In this document: in pieces, positions 12,080 to 24,425 of the stretch
Layout: every line of letters starts with the position of its first letter
Position numbering within the stretch: the first letter of the stretch is position 1
NCBI GenBank assembly: GCA_036250195.1
Contig: JAVHZZ010000005.1
Coordinates: 186,722,948-186,786,947, forward strand
DNA from: Mixophyes australis
Lineage: Eukaryota; Chordata; Amphibia; Anura; Limnodynastidae
Direction: 5' to 3'
DNA length: 64,000 nt
Made by a program: the position numbers and the translations under genes
Notes under the pieces: generated by a model
The model's input: the letters and a program-made list of their open reading frames with translations, nothing else
The model's database searches: none
Told to the model about the DNA's origin: nothing

Positions 12080-12254
12080 GGGCTAGATTTACTAAACTGC
12101 GGGTTTGACGAAGTGGAGATATTGCCTATAGCAACCAATAAGATTCTAGCTTTCATTTTGTAGAATGCACTGAATAAATGATAGCTAGAATATGATTGGT
12201 TGCTATAGGCAACATCTCCACTTTTTCAAACCCGCCATTTAGTAAATATACCCC
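12080..12254. mobile_element. Palindromic MITE with TAA TSD (Harbinger-like)
   Basis: Ends GGGCTAGATTTACTAAA and TTTAGTAAATATACCCC are inverted repeats, and the interior folds back (GTTGCTATAGGCAAC, AGCTAGAAT). It is flanked by TAA at 12077-12079 and 12255-12257. A 3-bp TWA duplication with terminal G runs fits PIF/Harbinger-type MITEs. Relatives lie at 22047-22221 and 33357-33483. Confidence 0.75.
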
Positions 12255-12289
12255 TAAGTCTCTCCTACCTGTTCTTGCAGCTTCACTAC

Positions 12290-13260
12290 CTGCTGCTGTC
12301 TTAAGCACTGTTCTGCTTTTCTGGATCCTTTACTGGTGGGCACTCTTTGGACAAAATATAGATATATGAAATACAGAAAGCCCCAACAGGCACCAGTTTT
12401 AAATCTATAGCACAAATGTTTAATAATTAGGCCCCTTTCCCTGCAATCAGCCCCAATATTACATTATTAATATTCTCATTTAATTAATAAACCTATTTTC
12501 ATCCCAAACAGCCCTGACATTAAATTATTATTATTCATTAAGCTATTATCCCCATCCCCAAACACTTCATAAATAATTTAAAGGCATTTATATTTAGTAA
12601 ATATACCTATGTCCCACAACCAGCCTGACATTAAATAATTTGTATTTAAATGTAATAAATAGCAGCCCTTCTCCCAAAAGTCAGCCGCACATGCAATTAT
12701 TATTCCGCAAACCACCCCAGTATTAAAAGTCCCATCTCCCCACCTTAAATTAATATGCTCTATAATAGTGTTGGCTAACCTGTGACACTCCAGGTGTTGT
12801 AAAACTACAAATCCCAGCATGCTTTGTCAATATATAACAGCTTATTGCTGGAAGGGTATGGTGGGACTTGTAGTTTCACAACACCTGGAGTGTCACATGT
12901 TAGCCAACACTGCTCTATAATGATCCCACTATTAAATGAATAGCCCCATCACCCCACAAATAACCATTAAATAATTAGGCCCCACCCTCACTCCAATATT
13001 AAATTAATAACCCCCCCACACACACACACACACACTTACCTCCTTTCATCCTGTGCCATGTTGGAGGGAAGACTCTTCCATCTGCCTCTCTTGCAGCCTG
13101 GCCCAGCATACATTGGACAGGTCACTGTGTCAGCGAGGTAGATAGAAGGAAGCGGGAACACACATAGGGTAAGGAAGGAACAGTACAATTCAATCCACAG
13201 CATGCAGTAAGGTGGCTGGTTTAGGAGGAAGGAACAGTCATCAGTTTCCCAGGAACACCC
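12290..13260 (-). mobile_element. Minisatellite-bearing repeat family, copy B
   Basis: Reverse-complement phrases of the family seen at 7880 and 39600: CCTACCTGTTCTTGCAG at the left, CTGGATCCTTTACTGG, an AT-rich series of ATTAAATAATTA steps, then a (CA)n run at 13014-13034 and ACTTACCTCC. In this copy the simple repeat stayed short. A hAT MITE (12766-12912) is inserted in it. Confidence 0.45.
12766..12912. mobile_element. hAT-type MITE, 147 bp, perfect 8-bp TSD
   Basis: Ends TAGTGTTGGCTAAC and GTTAGCCAACACTG are inverted repeats, and almost the whole element is palindromic (GACACTCCAGGTGTTGT against ACAACACCTGGAGTGTC). Flanks CTCTATAA (12758-12765 and 12913-12920) are identical. This is a non-coding foldback element mobilised in trans. 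Confidence 0.85.
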
Positions 13261-13673
13261 CATTTCTTAGCTGGAAGGGCGTTTACAGACAAAAGGATAC
13301 CCAGTGCAAGTCTGATTTATGTGTGTGAGAGGGATACGTTTATTTTTAAATAATTATTTTTTCATTATATCTTTAAGTTAATAGTGAAACAAATCCTTCA
13401 GTTTCCCTCTACTACAACATTTAAACACATGACTGTAGTTCAACATGTCTGCTGTACTCACAACCTCAGCATTTTAAGTTTATAATCTCAGCATTGTTTT
13501 TAAAGTGGAAACTGAGTGTCTTAATTGACTAATTGCTAACTGCATGTGTCTTTCTAAAATGTTCTCAAGACCTAAAAGGGCCTCTATCTTTATTTTTACT
13601 TATGATATAATGTATATTGTCAGTGATACAATAATTTTGTTCAAGTACAGATTTCTGTACAAATTGATATAAG

Positions 13674-13807
13674 GGGGTAAATGTATGAACCTCCGATTTT
13701 TTCAGCTCGCCGGAAATCGGCAACTTTGCAGGTAAAATTTAAAGCGACGATGGTTTGTAAAGGGAAGTTTGCCTTTACAAGCTATCGGAGGTTCATACAT
13801 TTACCCC
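13674..13807. mobile_element. Palindromic MITE (GGGGTAAATGTATGAACC)
   Basis: Near-perfect inverted ends GGGGTAAATGTATGAACC and GGTTCATACATTTACCCC, flanked by AAG on both sides (13671-13673 and 13808-13810). The short internal reading frame is not a gene. The element at 54398-54960 has similar GGGGTAA-type ends but a different interior. Confidence 0.75.
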
Positions 13808-13907
13808 AAGATGTTATTATTATATTTTATTTACAATGCACCAATATATTACGCATTGCTGTACATTGATGTATCATGATACAACAAAAATGACGTGCAA
13901 TGACATG

Positions 13908-14262
13908 ATGCACAGTAGCTAAGTGGTTAGCACTTCTGCCTCACAGCGCTGGGGTCATGAGTTCAATTCCCAACCATGGCCTTATCTGTGTGGAGTTTGT
14001 ATGTTCTCCCCGTGTTTGCGTGGGTTTCCTCCGGGTGCTCCGGTTTCCTCCCACACTCCAAAAACATACTGGTAAGTTAATTGGCTGCTATCAAAATTGA
14101 CCCTAGTCTGTCTTTCTCTGTCTGTGTGTGTGTGTGTGTGTATGTTAAGGAATTTAGACTTTAAGCTCCAATGGGGCAGGGACCAATGTGAATGAGTTCT
14201 CTGTACAGCGCTGCGGAATCAGTGGCGCTATATAAATAAATAGTGATGATGATGATGATGAT
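13908..14262 (+). mobile_element. tRNA-headed SINE with (GAT)n tail, copy 1
   Basis: The 5' part carries an RNA polymerase III A box (TAGCTAAGTGG, 13916-13926) and a B-box-like AGTTCAATTCC downstream, as in tRNA-derived SINEs. A conserved middle follows (GTTCTCCCCGTGTTTGCGTG, TTTCCTCCCACACTCC). The tail resembles an L2 3' end (GCGCTATATAAATAAATAGT) and closes in (GAT)n, suggesting mobilisation by an L2-type LINE. A second copy is at 32017-32382 with closely similar sequence throughout. Confidence 0.8.
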
Positions 14263-14340
14263 CAGAAGGAAAAGGTGTCCCTGACCACATGAACTTTCAG
14301 TCTAAGAGGTGTGATTCAGAGTGAGACGTACATCCCTACA

Positions 14341-14819
14341 TGTGACTGGATCACTAATAAATAACTTCTGGTATGAATTTATTTAAAGGAAATAGCGCAG
14401 GGCGCTTATTTATATAATTGCACAAGCACTTTTGTTTGATATTATGTATATGTTGGAAATCTGTCTCTGAAGTTTGGACCCAAGCTTTCCGGTACCACCG
14501 CTCTGCCTGCTATCCATGCAGCCCTGGTCAATGCGATAGACCAGGGGGGATCCATCCACAGCTTCCCTGATCCATAGTAAGAAGTCAGGAGTACCAGCCC
14601 AGGTACACCAGCAACGAGATAGGCTAGCAGCATCAGTTACCCAGAAGAAACCTGGTTCTGGATGCCGGTATAGGAGTCCAGTGGTGGCAGCCTTTGTAAG
14701 CCCCTCCTACTGCGGAAAGAGGGCGCATTTGGTATAACAAAAGGGAACGGTGGCAAAGTAAGCCCAGCCGGTTCCCAGCAACAACAGACAGGGTGGCATA
14801 GGCGGTCCATCCTGTCACA
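14341..14819 (+). mobile_element. Solo LTR with internal deletion, CTACA TSD
   Basis: Begins TGTGACTGGATCAC and ends GGTCCATCCTGTCACA, flanked by CTACA at 14336-14340 and 14820-14824. Both ends and interior match the longer LTR at 50914-52030. About 640 bp present there, including its TATA-like and AATAAA motifs, are missing here between short CTCTGA/TTCTGA repeats. The copy has thus lost its likely promoter and polyadenylation core. Confidence 0.75.
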
Positions 14820-14824
14820 CTACA

Positions 14825-16160
14825 TATTATAGCATATCTATTGCATATGGATTCAGACTGGGACATATTAGCAGATATGTCTGAAAAAGTGGTTTTATTT
14901 GCGGTCGGTCAGATGCAAGTGCAAGTAGCAGATGATGATGATGATGATAAACACCTGAACTAGCGAACTGCTTGTAATTAGAGGTTTGCAAATGATTTAC
15001 AGACACTTTGAGACTTTAGTAGTCACCATAGATTATGATTTCTTGGACGTGTTGTAGCAGAGATAAAAGTTTTTATTTTTTTGTACGCATGTTAGGAGTT
15101 ATTCTTGCTGTATTAGCAAGGTTATTCCAGTGTTAATGATGCTTCCTTGCAATTGTGTTCATAACATATAAAATAAAAGGTGTGTGTACATGTTCACAAG
15201 TTGGACATAACTGTCTGAGGGGTGTGCCAGTTGTCAAGCTGACGCATCTGCTAATCATTCAGACCTGGATGCATTTTTTACTCTTACACAGCATCCATAA
15301 GCATACTCTTACACTTTTTCAATTCCAAGTTATGCTTATGCTGGCGGTCCACTCTGAATTAGGCCCATAATGCATAAGGTATAAAGTAACATGATCATGG
15401 ATACAGTCATTGTGCTAGGTCTTTGCTTCAAGCAGTTGATGATGACAATCACAGCACTAGTTCTAGGGTCCTTCACCCCCCCCCCCCCCAGCAGATAGGG
15501 GGATAGGGATCCCAACTTGTAAGGCTCTTAAATGAGACCAGCAGCAGGATCCCCATATTCAGGGGTAGTAGGCACCTGATATTATAAAGTATCAGCTCTT
15601 GAGAGAAGAGGAGTGGGTGCATGGTGGGTAGCAACAAGGGCTTATGCATTGGAAGAAGAGGTGAGCTCCACCAAGAGAAGACCCCAGGTCTAATGCACTA
15701 TCACTTTGGATGGGGAAAATGTTGTACAGGCTACAGTATTAGGACCAGAAAAAGGAGAGCTGCTGTTAAAGACTGTTAGATTGCAGGAGGAGAATCCTTG
15801 GAAAATAGGATGAATAAAGCAGAAGCAGTCTGATAACTTTGTACAGCGTGGAGAGAAAGAACAGCTCTAGGATGTTCACAAAGAAAGGTTCCTGGAGTGT
15901 GGCATGTATGGTAGTGGCAGAGTCCCTGAATATTGGAACTTTATTGATATATCTACATAGAGAAAGCCCTATAGAGAGGAGAACGCTAATAGCAGCAGTG
16001 TGGTGAATGGAGAAGAGGGTCCTTGGTGTAGGAATAGTGTGCACAAGAAGAGAGTCTCTGGTGTAGTAGATGAGGTGCAAGAACTTCTGATTCTCAGTCC
16101 ACTCTATGTCTGCACATGAGAACTATTGTTCCCAGAAACACTGGTACATAATTGTCCTCC
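14825..16160. other. No gene recognised; poly-C at ~15475-15490
   Basis: Contains a short (GAT)n run at ~14934-14949 and a C homopolymer near 15475-15490. The longer open frames show no recognisable protein family. Confidence 0.45.
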
Positions 16161-16164
16161 ATAT

Positions 16165-16490
16165 GTATCTCGTACTTGTCAACTTTTCAACCTTCCCCTC
16201 CGGGAGATCCCGGAAAAGAGAAGTGAAGTGTGAGGCAAGGGAGAAAGGGCACGGCAAATTGCATTGGGTCCATCCCTGTGGCGCAATGACACGAACGCAT
16301 CAGTCTGCCATGGGAGCAGGGCCAAAACTATGCAAATCACCGCAAATCGCGTCATGAGGCTCCAATCCTGGCTACTTCACTAGGAAGAGGGCAGGATGTG
16401 GGAGAATGGCCTGATCTTCTGGGGAATATGGGAGACTTACCCAGAATTTGTGAGTCTCCCGGACATTCTGAGAGAGTGGACAAGTATGCT
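16165..16490. repeat. CTCCCGGG-type interspersed repeat, copy 2
   Basis: CGTACTTGTCAACTTTTCAA at the left and GAGTCTCCCGGACATTCTGA with GGACAAGTATG at the right match the ends of the copies at 2597 and 44370. It is non-coding. Confidence 0.5.
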
Positions 16491-16665
16491 GTATCGACAG
16501 CTATTGTGTCTAAGGGTGTGCAGGAGGAGTTGGACAGAAGTGAATATTGCAACTGAGATGATCTGTACTGGAGGAGTTGGCGTCAAGGTAATGGATTTTA
16601 TTGCAACTGTTTAAGCTTTAGGTGCTGGAGTAAGTGAAGCTGTATAATAAAATTTTTAGATCTTG

Positions 16666-16830
16666 TTTCATCTGAGATGGCCTTGCACCCAGCTTCATTA
16701 TTTGTACTGCACCACATGTGACATCATCCGTGTCCATGCTACGCAATTATGGGGGGGGGGGGGGCCTCTGGTCTGTTATTGCCCGTACCTGCCGGCTAGC
16801 CAGGGCATAGGACCGCATAAGATCATCGGA
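16666..16830. repeat. Diverged interspersed repeat with poly-G run
   Basis: TTGTACTGCACCACATGTGA and a GCTAGCCAGGG phrase are echoed around 63750-63855 (TTGCACTGCACGACAAGTGA, GCTAGCCAGGG). A 12-14 base G run lies at ~16750. Element type unknown. Confidence 0.35.
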
Positions 16831-19730
16831 CCAAACCACTGGAAAGGTCTTCACAGTACTGATGATAATATCACTCACTTAAAACTCCTTATATTCAAGG
16901 CGGTTTATATTCAGGACAGCTTAGTAATATTAATGAGTTGGTGAACTTGGTGATAAAGTAAAGACAAGCCAATAGTGTTGAAAATGTTTAATCTTGCCAG
17001 ACTAAATTGATTTTACCTATTTGTTACATACATGTTATCTTAACATACCCAATTATAGTATGAATATTGACTTTTTGCTGTTTGGCTGCAGATAGAAGAA
17101 TGAAAATAGAGCGGAAATAAAATGTAATAAACTCCATTTGAGCAATGGTGTTGTATGTTGTAAAGAAGAATTTTAAGACTCATTTATGAAGTGCAAAAAA
17201 TGCTGACCTGCACTGCCTCTTTATTAGCACATGTGCACCTACTTGTCAGCCTAGCACATTTCAAGGTGCACACTCACTCACAGCACCTGTGTAAAAAGAG
17301 ATACATGTTTATTTGCGCTTTTGTGGATACTCTGGAATATGTGTATGGTGGAAACAGTGAAAATGTCGCATGAAAGTTCAACGTTTTCCACTTTAGGACC
17401 CCTCCCTTCATTAATGAAGGCTCATTATTAATCATGACAGATAGAGGACATTAGAAGGGCATTTATTATATGTCACTTTATTTTAATTGCTCGATGTACA
17501 CCCATAAAATGTGTTTTTCTGCCAAAGTCCAACTGGAAGGTGCTAAATGTATCTCATTAAAAGTATATTACAAATCCAGGTTTTCACCACATATGGGCAG
17601 TTGGAAAAATCAGGAATTTTGTGGGAAGAAAAATGCTCTTCCCCCATTCATGAAAGCAGGAATGCCTCCCTAAAACTAATGAAACTGTCAGCGACATCAT
17701 ACATTACCATCTCACATAACACTACATACATCACCATTAAACCCATTAAATATTCTTATAGATCGCCACTAACAAATCATTTATGAGTGATTTCAACATC
17801 AAATTATGGACTATAGTTGGGAACTTTCTACGTGATTTTGTTTGTAGCCTTCTCCACCCCACCAGCTCATTCAAATAATCCCATTGCATCCCATGTATAT
17901 ATACTTTCACTGGCTTACCATTGTATAAAATTGAGTATACATTGAGTATTCTATTTATTATCTGCAACTCAAATGTTTGAATTTCAGATTACAAGTGGAG
18001 CTAAATTTACTACTACACTCCACTGTTCTCATTCCTTTTCTGCAGAAAAAAAATAAAAATAAGTAATTTTCCTCATGGCTATAATTATTTATAGAAAACA
18101 TAACTGTTTCTTTACTACAGCATTAGGAGGGCATTATAGTGTGATTTTGTTTTGTTCATTATTGCATATACTCTTTACGTCAACACCCAATGTTGGGATG
18201 ACTGTATAATTACCATAGAAGCAAATAATGCATACTTGTGGTAATGAGTAAAATCAATAACACCAACAAAGTATTTACTAGGGATTAGTGGTTGTATTTC
18301 ACACTGTAAAGACCTGAGAATATGCCTAAGGCTCCCATCATTTTGATATAAAAAAACAGGAAAAACATGTGATAGGACGTTAACTCCATAAATTCCACAT
18401 TATACGTCCTTTTGGTAAAACCATTTCCATTTATCTTTTTAATTTGAAAGAATTAATGGGAACAATGGGACACATGGGGGCCTTAATTCTGCCATTTAAT
18501 CACACTGAATTAGTTTAAATACTTTAAAAATAAACAAGAGAGGGGAAACAGGACCCCCAATAGCACCCAACACCTAAACAAAACCAACAACGACATGATA
18601 CTTACCTTAATACCGGACCTTGGCTCGTGACCCCTCATCTATCTGATTCGCTTCCTGAACCTGCCCAGTTGACTACATTCTCTAAGTTTCCTTTTGGCAC
18701 TATTACATCTTTTTTTTGTCTGCTGACCCCTGAAGACTTCTGGGACATCCCTCTTAAAAGCAGAACAAAACCAGTGATCATAACAAGCTCTAAGGGAATG
18801 GCAGCTGTCATAAGAGAAGAACGTGCCAGGCCTCTTTCTAGGTGTTCCAGAAAGGTTCACTGTATAGACATCATATTAAGTCTTCCTTCATATTATAGAT
18901 TTGCAATTAGTGAAGATATGTTACATTACATATATTTTAAGACTTTTCCATCAAGTGATATACACTTGCTTCCACAGCAGCACAGAAAAGATACTTCCTT
19001 ATGGAGAGTCATATGAGGTCCCTACTTTCCTTGTTGCCAATCACTTACATAGGACAAATTATTTACCCCTCTGATCCCTGATATGCCTGTGAGATAAAAC
19101 CTTTAAAAGTGGTTGATGTCCATATAGTCAGTTTACATTGCCTACAATGCTATATCTTTCAATTACTTATCAACAATGCATTAGGAGGTTTGCAAAGCAA
19201 AGTCCTCAACAAAGAGAGGGATTAACAGTACATTTAGTAGGTTGCAGTTAAGTGGTTGTTAGTTGTTCTAGCATTATCAATGTATATAGGTTCATAAGCA
19301 ACTGTTGGACAGGAAAGTAAGTTGAAGAGTCATTAAGGTTATTAATCCTACCCTGTGATGTTTTTGATTAGCTGCAGGATATATTAGCTAATGGGAATTT
19401 ACAACAGCTGCCTTACCATTTAGTGAACATTTGGCATGGCTTCTCGAGAGCAGTCACTCCTAGGATTTTATTTCAGGTATTTACACACCAGTTAAAATGA
19501 TGTAATAGATGTTTACTTTGCTCCCTCTCTGGCACTACAGCCACTTATTTGTAAGAAAGGGATTCATTTTCATCAATTACATGTTTACTACTGACGTTGT
19601 TTCATGATTGAATCATCAGTCAGTATTAGTATTAACTATCAAAAGGGATTACCTTATGTCTGCATATCAAGAGTGAAGCGTTCATAGATAAGAATTGTGT
19701 TACTGAGGGCTGTCAGTGGACAAATATAAA
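16831..19730. other. No gene recognised
   Basis: Long AT-rich tract. The 129-residue open frame at 18627-19016 has no recognisable motif, neighbour or codon signature supporting a gene. Confidence 0.45.
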
Positions 19731-19811
19731 CAGTAGTGGAACTACCATGGGTGCGTTGAGTGCAGCCGCAAACTTTGATATGGGGCCCAGTAATGCCCAG
19801 TTCCACCCCTG
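19731..19811. mobile_element. Small hAT-like MITE, 81 bp
   Basis: Ends CAGTAGTGGAACTACC and CCCAGTTCCACCCCTG are inverted repeats. No convincing 8-bp TSD remains. GGCGGAACTA-type ends also occur at 24683-24838. Confidence 0.45.
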
Positions 19812-20620
19812 TACACACATACATACACTGGAAAGTGTAATCATTAATGGGAATTAAACATATGATAAATGTCTGCACAATCAAAACTGAAATATAAACC
19901 ATTTGTTAGGCTATAGAAATGTCTTAGAATATTTGGAAATAAAGTAAGTAGTAAAATTCCACAATCAGGAACTGTTATATGTACACACAAAGGAAAAAGT
20001 CTGTAATAAAAACGTGCATCGAAACAATGTTCCAGGTTTGAATGCAGTGTAACATTATAAATTAATACATATAACTTCAAAGCTTTTCATTGGTTTATCA
20101 ACTTTTTATAGTTTCAGAAGTCAAGTTTTATAAATATTCATATTTTCCACATGATCATGGTAACCACAATATCTGAGCAAAAGTATGACATTTTAAAGAA
20201 AAAGTCCACCTAAATGGTGTTTCTCATATAGCCCCCACCCCACCCCCATAGATAATGGTGGAGCCTAGCTTTGGGAAAAAATTAATTAAGTGACCATTTA
20301 CAATAAATAGAAACAACAGAGAATCATGAGAGAATGTATTTTAAACAGTAAAATAAATGACAGACAAGATATTTTACATATTGCACCTTGTCATGAAACG
20401 TCAATGCAGTAAAACAATATTACAATGACACAGGAGGTGGATTCAGAGCTGTATTACGGCTTTGGGGAGCTTGGGAAAAGGGTGGGCAATATGGTTTAAA
20501 ACTAAGAGCATAATGCCATCATTCAAGGAGATAGTTACTTACTAACTCAATTTTGAGTAACATGCAGAAGAGGGCTGGCAAATTTTAGTCTGGGGGGTCA
20601 GACTTGAGTCAGCAGCCTAT
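19812..20620. other. No gene recognised
   Basis: AT-rich sequence without a coding or repeat signal that I can name. Confidence 0.4.
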
Positions 20621-20774
20621 TAGGAACATTTTAAAGGAAAAAATGCAGGTGTCCCAGTGACCCAGCCCAAGGTAGCCCACTATGAGGCTGGCCTAGGGGG
20701 CAGATGCCCTCTGCCCCTCAGCCCAGCCTGCGCCTGGTCACATGGTTTTGAATATACACTATTAGGCCCCAAGA

Positions 20775-21045
20775 TGATCACAATTAATAACAGTGTCCCC
20801 TTAATGAGTGTAAATAATAATAGTGTCCCCTTGATGAGTGTAATTAATAATAGTGCCCCCTTGATGATTGCAACTAATGATAGTGCCCCATTGATGACTG
20901 TAATTAATAATAGTTCGCCCTTGATGAATGTTATTAATAATAGTGCCCCCTTGATGATTGTAAATAATAACAGTGGCCCCTTGATGTGTGTAAGTTATAA
21001 AATAGTGCCCCCTTGATGATTGCAATTAATAATAGTGCCCCTTCC
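20775..21045 (+). repeat. 30-bp minisatellite, about nine units
   Basis: Units of TAGTGCCCCCTTGATGATTG + TAATTAATAA recur at 20821, 20851, 20881, 20911 and 20941, exactly 30 bp apart. The period is a multiple of three, so both strands stay open and give repetitive pseudo-proteins. These should not be annotated as genes. It sits in a GC-richer interspersed repeat of unknown family (~20620-21300). Confidence 0.9.
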
Positions 21046-22046
21046 TTATACACTCACCTTAGGACTTCTCTATTCTTTCTTCTCTTCCTGTACTGCATGC
21101 TCCCTTAAACATTTCAGCTGTGAAGTAATAGCACTGTGACGCTTAAGGGAGTCAGGAGCATCTGTATACAGTCACGTCCGGGAACAGGTGCTGTTCCCCG
21201 ACATATGCTGCCGCATGATCATCCTTGGTCAGGGGGCCCCATGAGAGAAGGAAGAGAGGGGGGCCTAGAGTATGTGTTGCCTGTGGCCCCCTTCACCCTT
21301 TATTTTGTCTCTGGGTGGATTACTACGATCATCCTAGTTAGGAACCCAGTGCTTCCTAAAAAAGATTTTGTTAGTTTGGAGCAGATAGAGAATTAAAAAC
21401 AGTATAACGTTTCACTTGAGACACTTTACGCTTAGAGCTATCTGTCCAGTCTGTGTGAAACAGTTTATCGATTTTGCTGAATGAGTTTAATGCTGGTGGA
21501 TATGGACAAGCTACCACATATTAAATTGGCATTTAAAACCACTGAAAGAAAATATAATACTGAATCTAACTTGCATTCAAAGATACATTAGACCTATAGA
21601 CTTCTATAGATGTAATATACACTTGAGAATGTAATGATATTTCCATCGCTGGAACCAGCATTATGAAATGCATTCAGTAAATTAAAACAAATAATTGAAA
21701 GAAGTATAGTTTAAGATTACTTATATATACACAGTGGTCAAAGAGGAAATTTAAAAGTGGCAGTATGGAAATTTAGAAGAGGTGGCATGGAAAATGTAAG
21801 TGAATTGAATTTGGCAGTTTTACAATGAAGGCAGTTGGAGAAGAGGCAGGATGGCATACCACCGTATAACAGCCCACTTTATATATAGGTATATATAAGT
21901 ATAACTATACCTATTCCTCAAAATTGTCTGCATGTAAACATAAACACTTCAAAACGCTTAGGCATAATTTTTTAAGCAACTTACAGTCCACTTTATTAGC
22001 CAGACAGTAGCCAGAATATGCCCCTGTCTTGTGGCACTGCAGTCCA
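21046..22046. other. No gene recognised
   Basis: The first ~300 bases look repeat-derived (GGGGCCCC phrases). The remainder is AT-rich with TATATAGG-type runs near 21880. Confidence 0.4.
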
Positions 22047-22221
22047 AGTGGTAAATTTATCAAGCTGCGGGTTTGAAAACGTGGAGCTGTTGCCTATTCT
22101 AGTTAGCATTTATTTAGTACATTCTACAAAATGACAGCTAGAATCTGATTGGTTGCTATAGGCAACAAAGCTATAGGCGACATCTCCACTTATCAAACCG
22201 CAGTTTGATAAATTTACCTCC
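22047..22221. mobile_element. Palindromic MITE related to 12080-12254
   Basis: GGTAAATTTATCAAGCTGCG at the left is mirrored by AAACCGCAGTTTGATAAATT at the right. The centre has CAGCTAGAATCTGATTGGTT and GCTATAGGCAAC, shared with the elements at 12080 and 33357. No clean TSD was seen. Confidence 0.65.
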
Positions 22222-22513
22222 AGCTGTCTCTTTCTTCGCCTTTTTTTTTTAGCAGAGATGGTGCTAATGATTTGATGCAAGTTATTGCTACAGCATTTAT
22301 TATAATTTTAATGTGCTGATTCAATTCTCAGTGATTAGCCACCGCGATCATTTTCATGTATTACTGTGTAGTTGTAGTGTAGTGTACTATGTAGTGTGTA
22401 GCTTTTCCTTCTTTCCTCTATTAAGTGCAAAGAAAAATCTGCAATGTTGCATCACTGCGGAGAGTTTTTGCAACCATTCCAGAGGCAGTCCATGAGCCCT
22501 AAAGGTCCTATAC

Positions 22514-22699
22514 CAGTGGTTCCCAAACTGTGTGCCTAGGCTCCCTGGGATGCCTCGGCGCTCTCACAAGGGTGCCTCGGCCAGGGCCATGGTAAGCAAG
22601 GCGGGGGACTACTTGGTAATTATTTTGAATTAGGGGTGCCTTGAAAAAATTATGGAGGCACTAAGGGTGCCTTGAACTGAAAAAGTTTGGAATCCACTG
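22514..22699. mobile_element. hAT-type MITE, 186 bp, perfect 8-bp TSD
   Basis: Begins CAGTGGTTCCCAAACT and ends GTTTGGAATCCACTG (imperfect inverted repeats of the Charlie-like type). TCCTATAC is duplicated on both sides (22506-22513 and 22700-22707). Internal GGGTGCCT phrases are repeated. Non-coding. Confidence 0.85.
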
Positions 22700-22707
22700 T
22701 CCTATAC

Positions 22708-24425
22708 CCTTACTAAAGAAGCTTTTGGGAACAGTTTTTAAGTTTCAAACAATATGCCATACTCCTCCAACTAGACTATTTCTTCTTAACAAGTTATTGC
22801 TTTACATACAGCACTTGGAGTCAATACTACTTACTGCAACATGAAAACGCTCTACCTTTATTTTTTTATTATTTATTATTTATTTATTATTTATTCTTTT
22901 ATTATTTCTCTAATTTTTTATTATTGCTCAATGTTGAAATATTGATAATATAACCTAATCATCTTAATTGTCAGTCACTGGCAATATTAATTATGATTAT
23001 TATTATTATATATGGTAGTAGTAGTAGTGTTGGTAAGTCTTTTTTTTATTATTCTCTATAATGGTCTGTTGATCACTGTATTTTCTTTTTGTTATATTGC
23101 ATTTTTGTGAACCTCAGAATTAGATCTGCTGTACTATTGATATTTGTTTCTTATTTAAATTAAGAACTCAATATAATCTATATTTTAAAAAAGAAGAGCA
23201 AATCTCCTCTCAAATGATACCAGCTTCTGTAACCAAATACAAGATTAATATAAAATATTTCCTTTAAATCTAGGGTGGGATCAACAATATCATATTAATC
23301 ATGGTGTTTCAAAGATATATAATATTCTCTCTTGGCTTTACAAGGTTTAGATTAGCAAAGAGATATTTGCCAACAATTGTATCAAACATACTATGCATGT
23401 TACATATGCCAACGTGTCAAAGCCTTATAGTTTTATCTTCTATGCACTATAAGCTGTTTATACATGTCTGTATATCGATGACATTTATGGTAAATATTAA
23501 TACAATTTTCATTACCAGTGTCAAAGAGGAACTTAATAGGATAGTATTAAACACTTTTACTGAGGTTAGGTATGGAAAATAAGAAATCTGAGTGCCACTA
23601 CAGACAACATATGAAATTCTGATTTGCTAAATTCAGCATCATGAAAGCAGGGTATACCACATTAAGTATTTTAAGATGGAAATATCTACAGAAAGTATAT
23701 GACTTCAAGCCTTGAAATCCTTACAGATGATCTGAAATGATAATTTCTGCACTTAAATCTGCTTGCTTTTCTTTAAGGAATAGTTCAAGTGGGGTGTCAG
23801 TGTCATTAGTTCCTTGCTGTTATTCCTAACACCAAGAAGGTCAGATTTGAGTGGGGTTCTCAATGGGTGATTCTACAGGTTTGGTATTTTACTGGGGTGT
23901 GTCTGCAGTTTGCAAAGAAACCAAATCTTTTTCAAAAGACCTTGCCGTGTCTTGAGCTAACACTGTAATTGTTAGAAGCCCAGTAAACTCAAAGCAGAAA
24001 TGATTAAAGAGGTTTCCATGCGTCTATTTTTTAGCATTTGGTATTTACACTTACACAAAGATGTATTTGTGTGCAGATGGTGTATTCTTAACATATAGTT
24101 GTGCATTAGTCTTCAAAATGATGTATATATGTTTACTGGTGATATTTAAGTTAACTTTAGTTATGTAACTTTGAGCTTGACTGCAAACATTTACAATTAG
24201 CAACTCTCACATACCTTTACATGCACAGCAATTAAATGATATCTTGAATATTGTCGTGATTGTCATGGCTGTTTTTTTTATTGAGAACCAGATGGTGTTT
24301 CTATATGAAAATGGAATTATGATATATAGGTAGGTATAGATTTTCTTTGTCACTATTGATATTTCAAACTTTAAACAATGTAGCAGTAGTTAAATATATG
24401 TCATACAAATCTGTCTCTCTCTTAA
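22708..24425. other. AT-rich tract, no gene recognised
   Basis: Runs of (TTAT)n at 22860-22925 and other simple AT-rich sequence. The reading frame at 23301-23582 lacks any recognisable feature. Confidence 0.45.

Noticed and set aside
18627..19016. 129-residue open frame as a host gene
   Set aside because: No recognisable motif, no splice or promoter context, and length within chance expectation for 64 kb.
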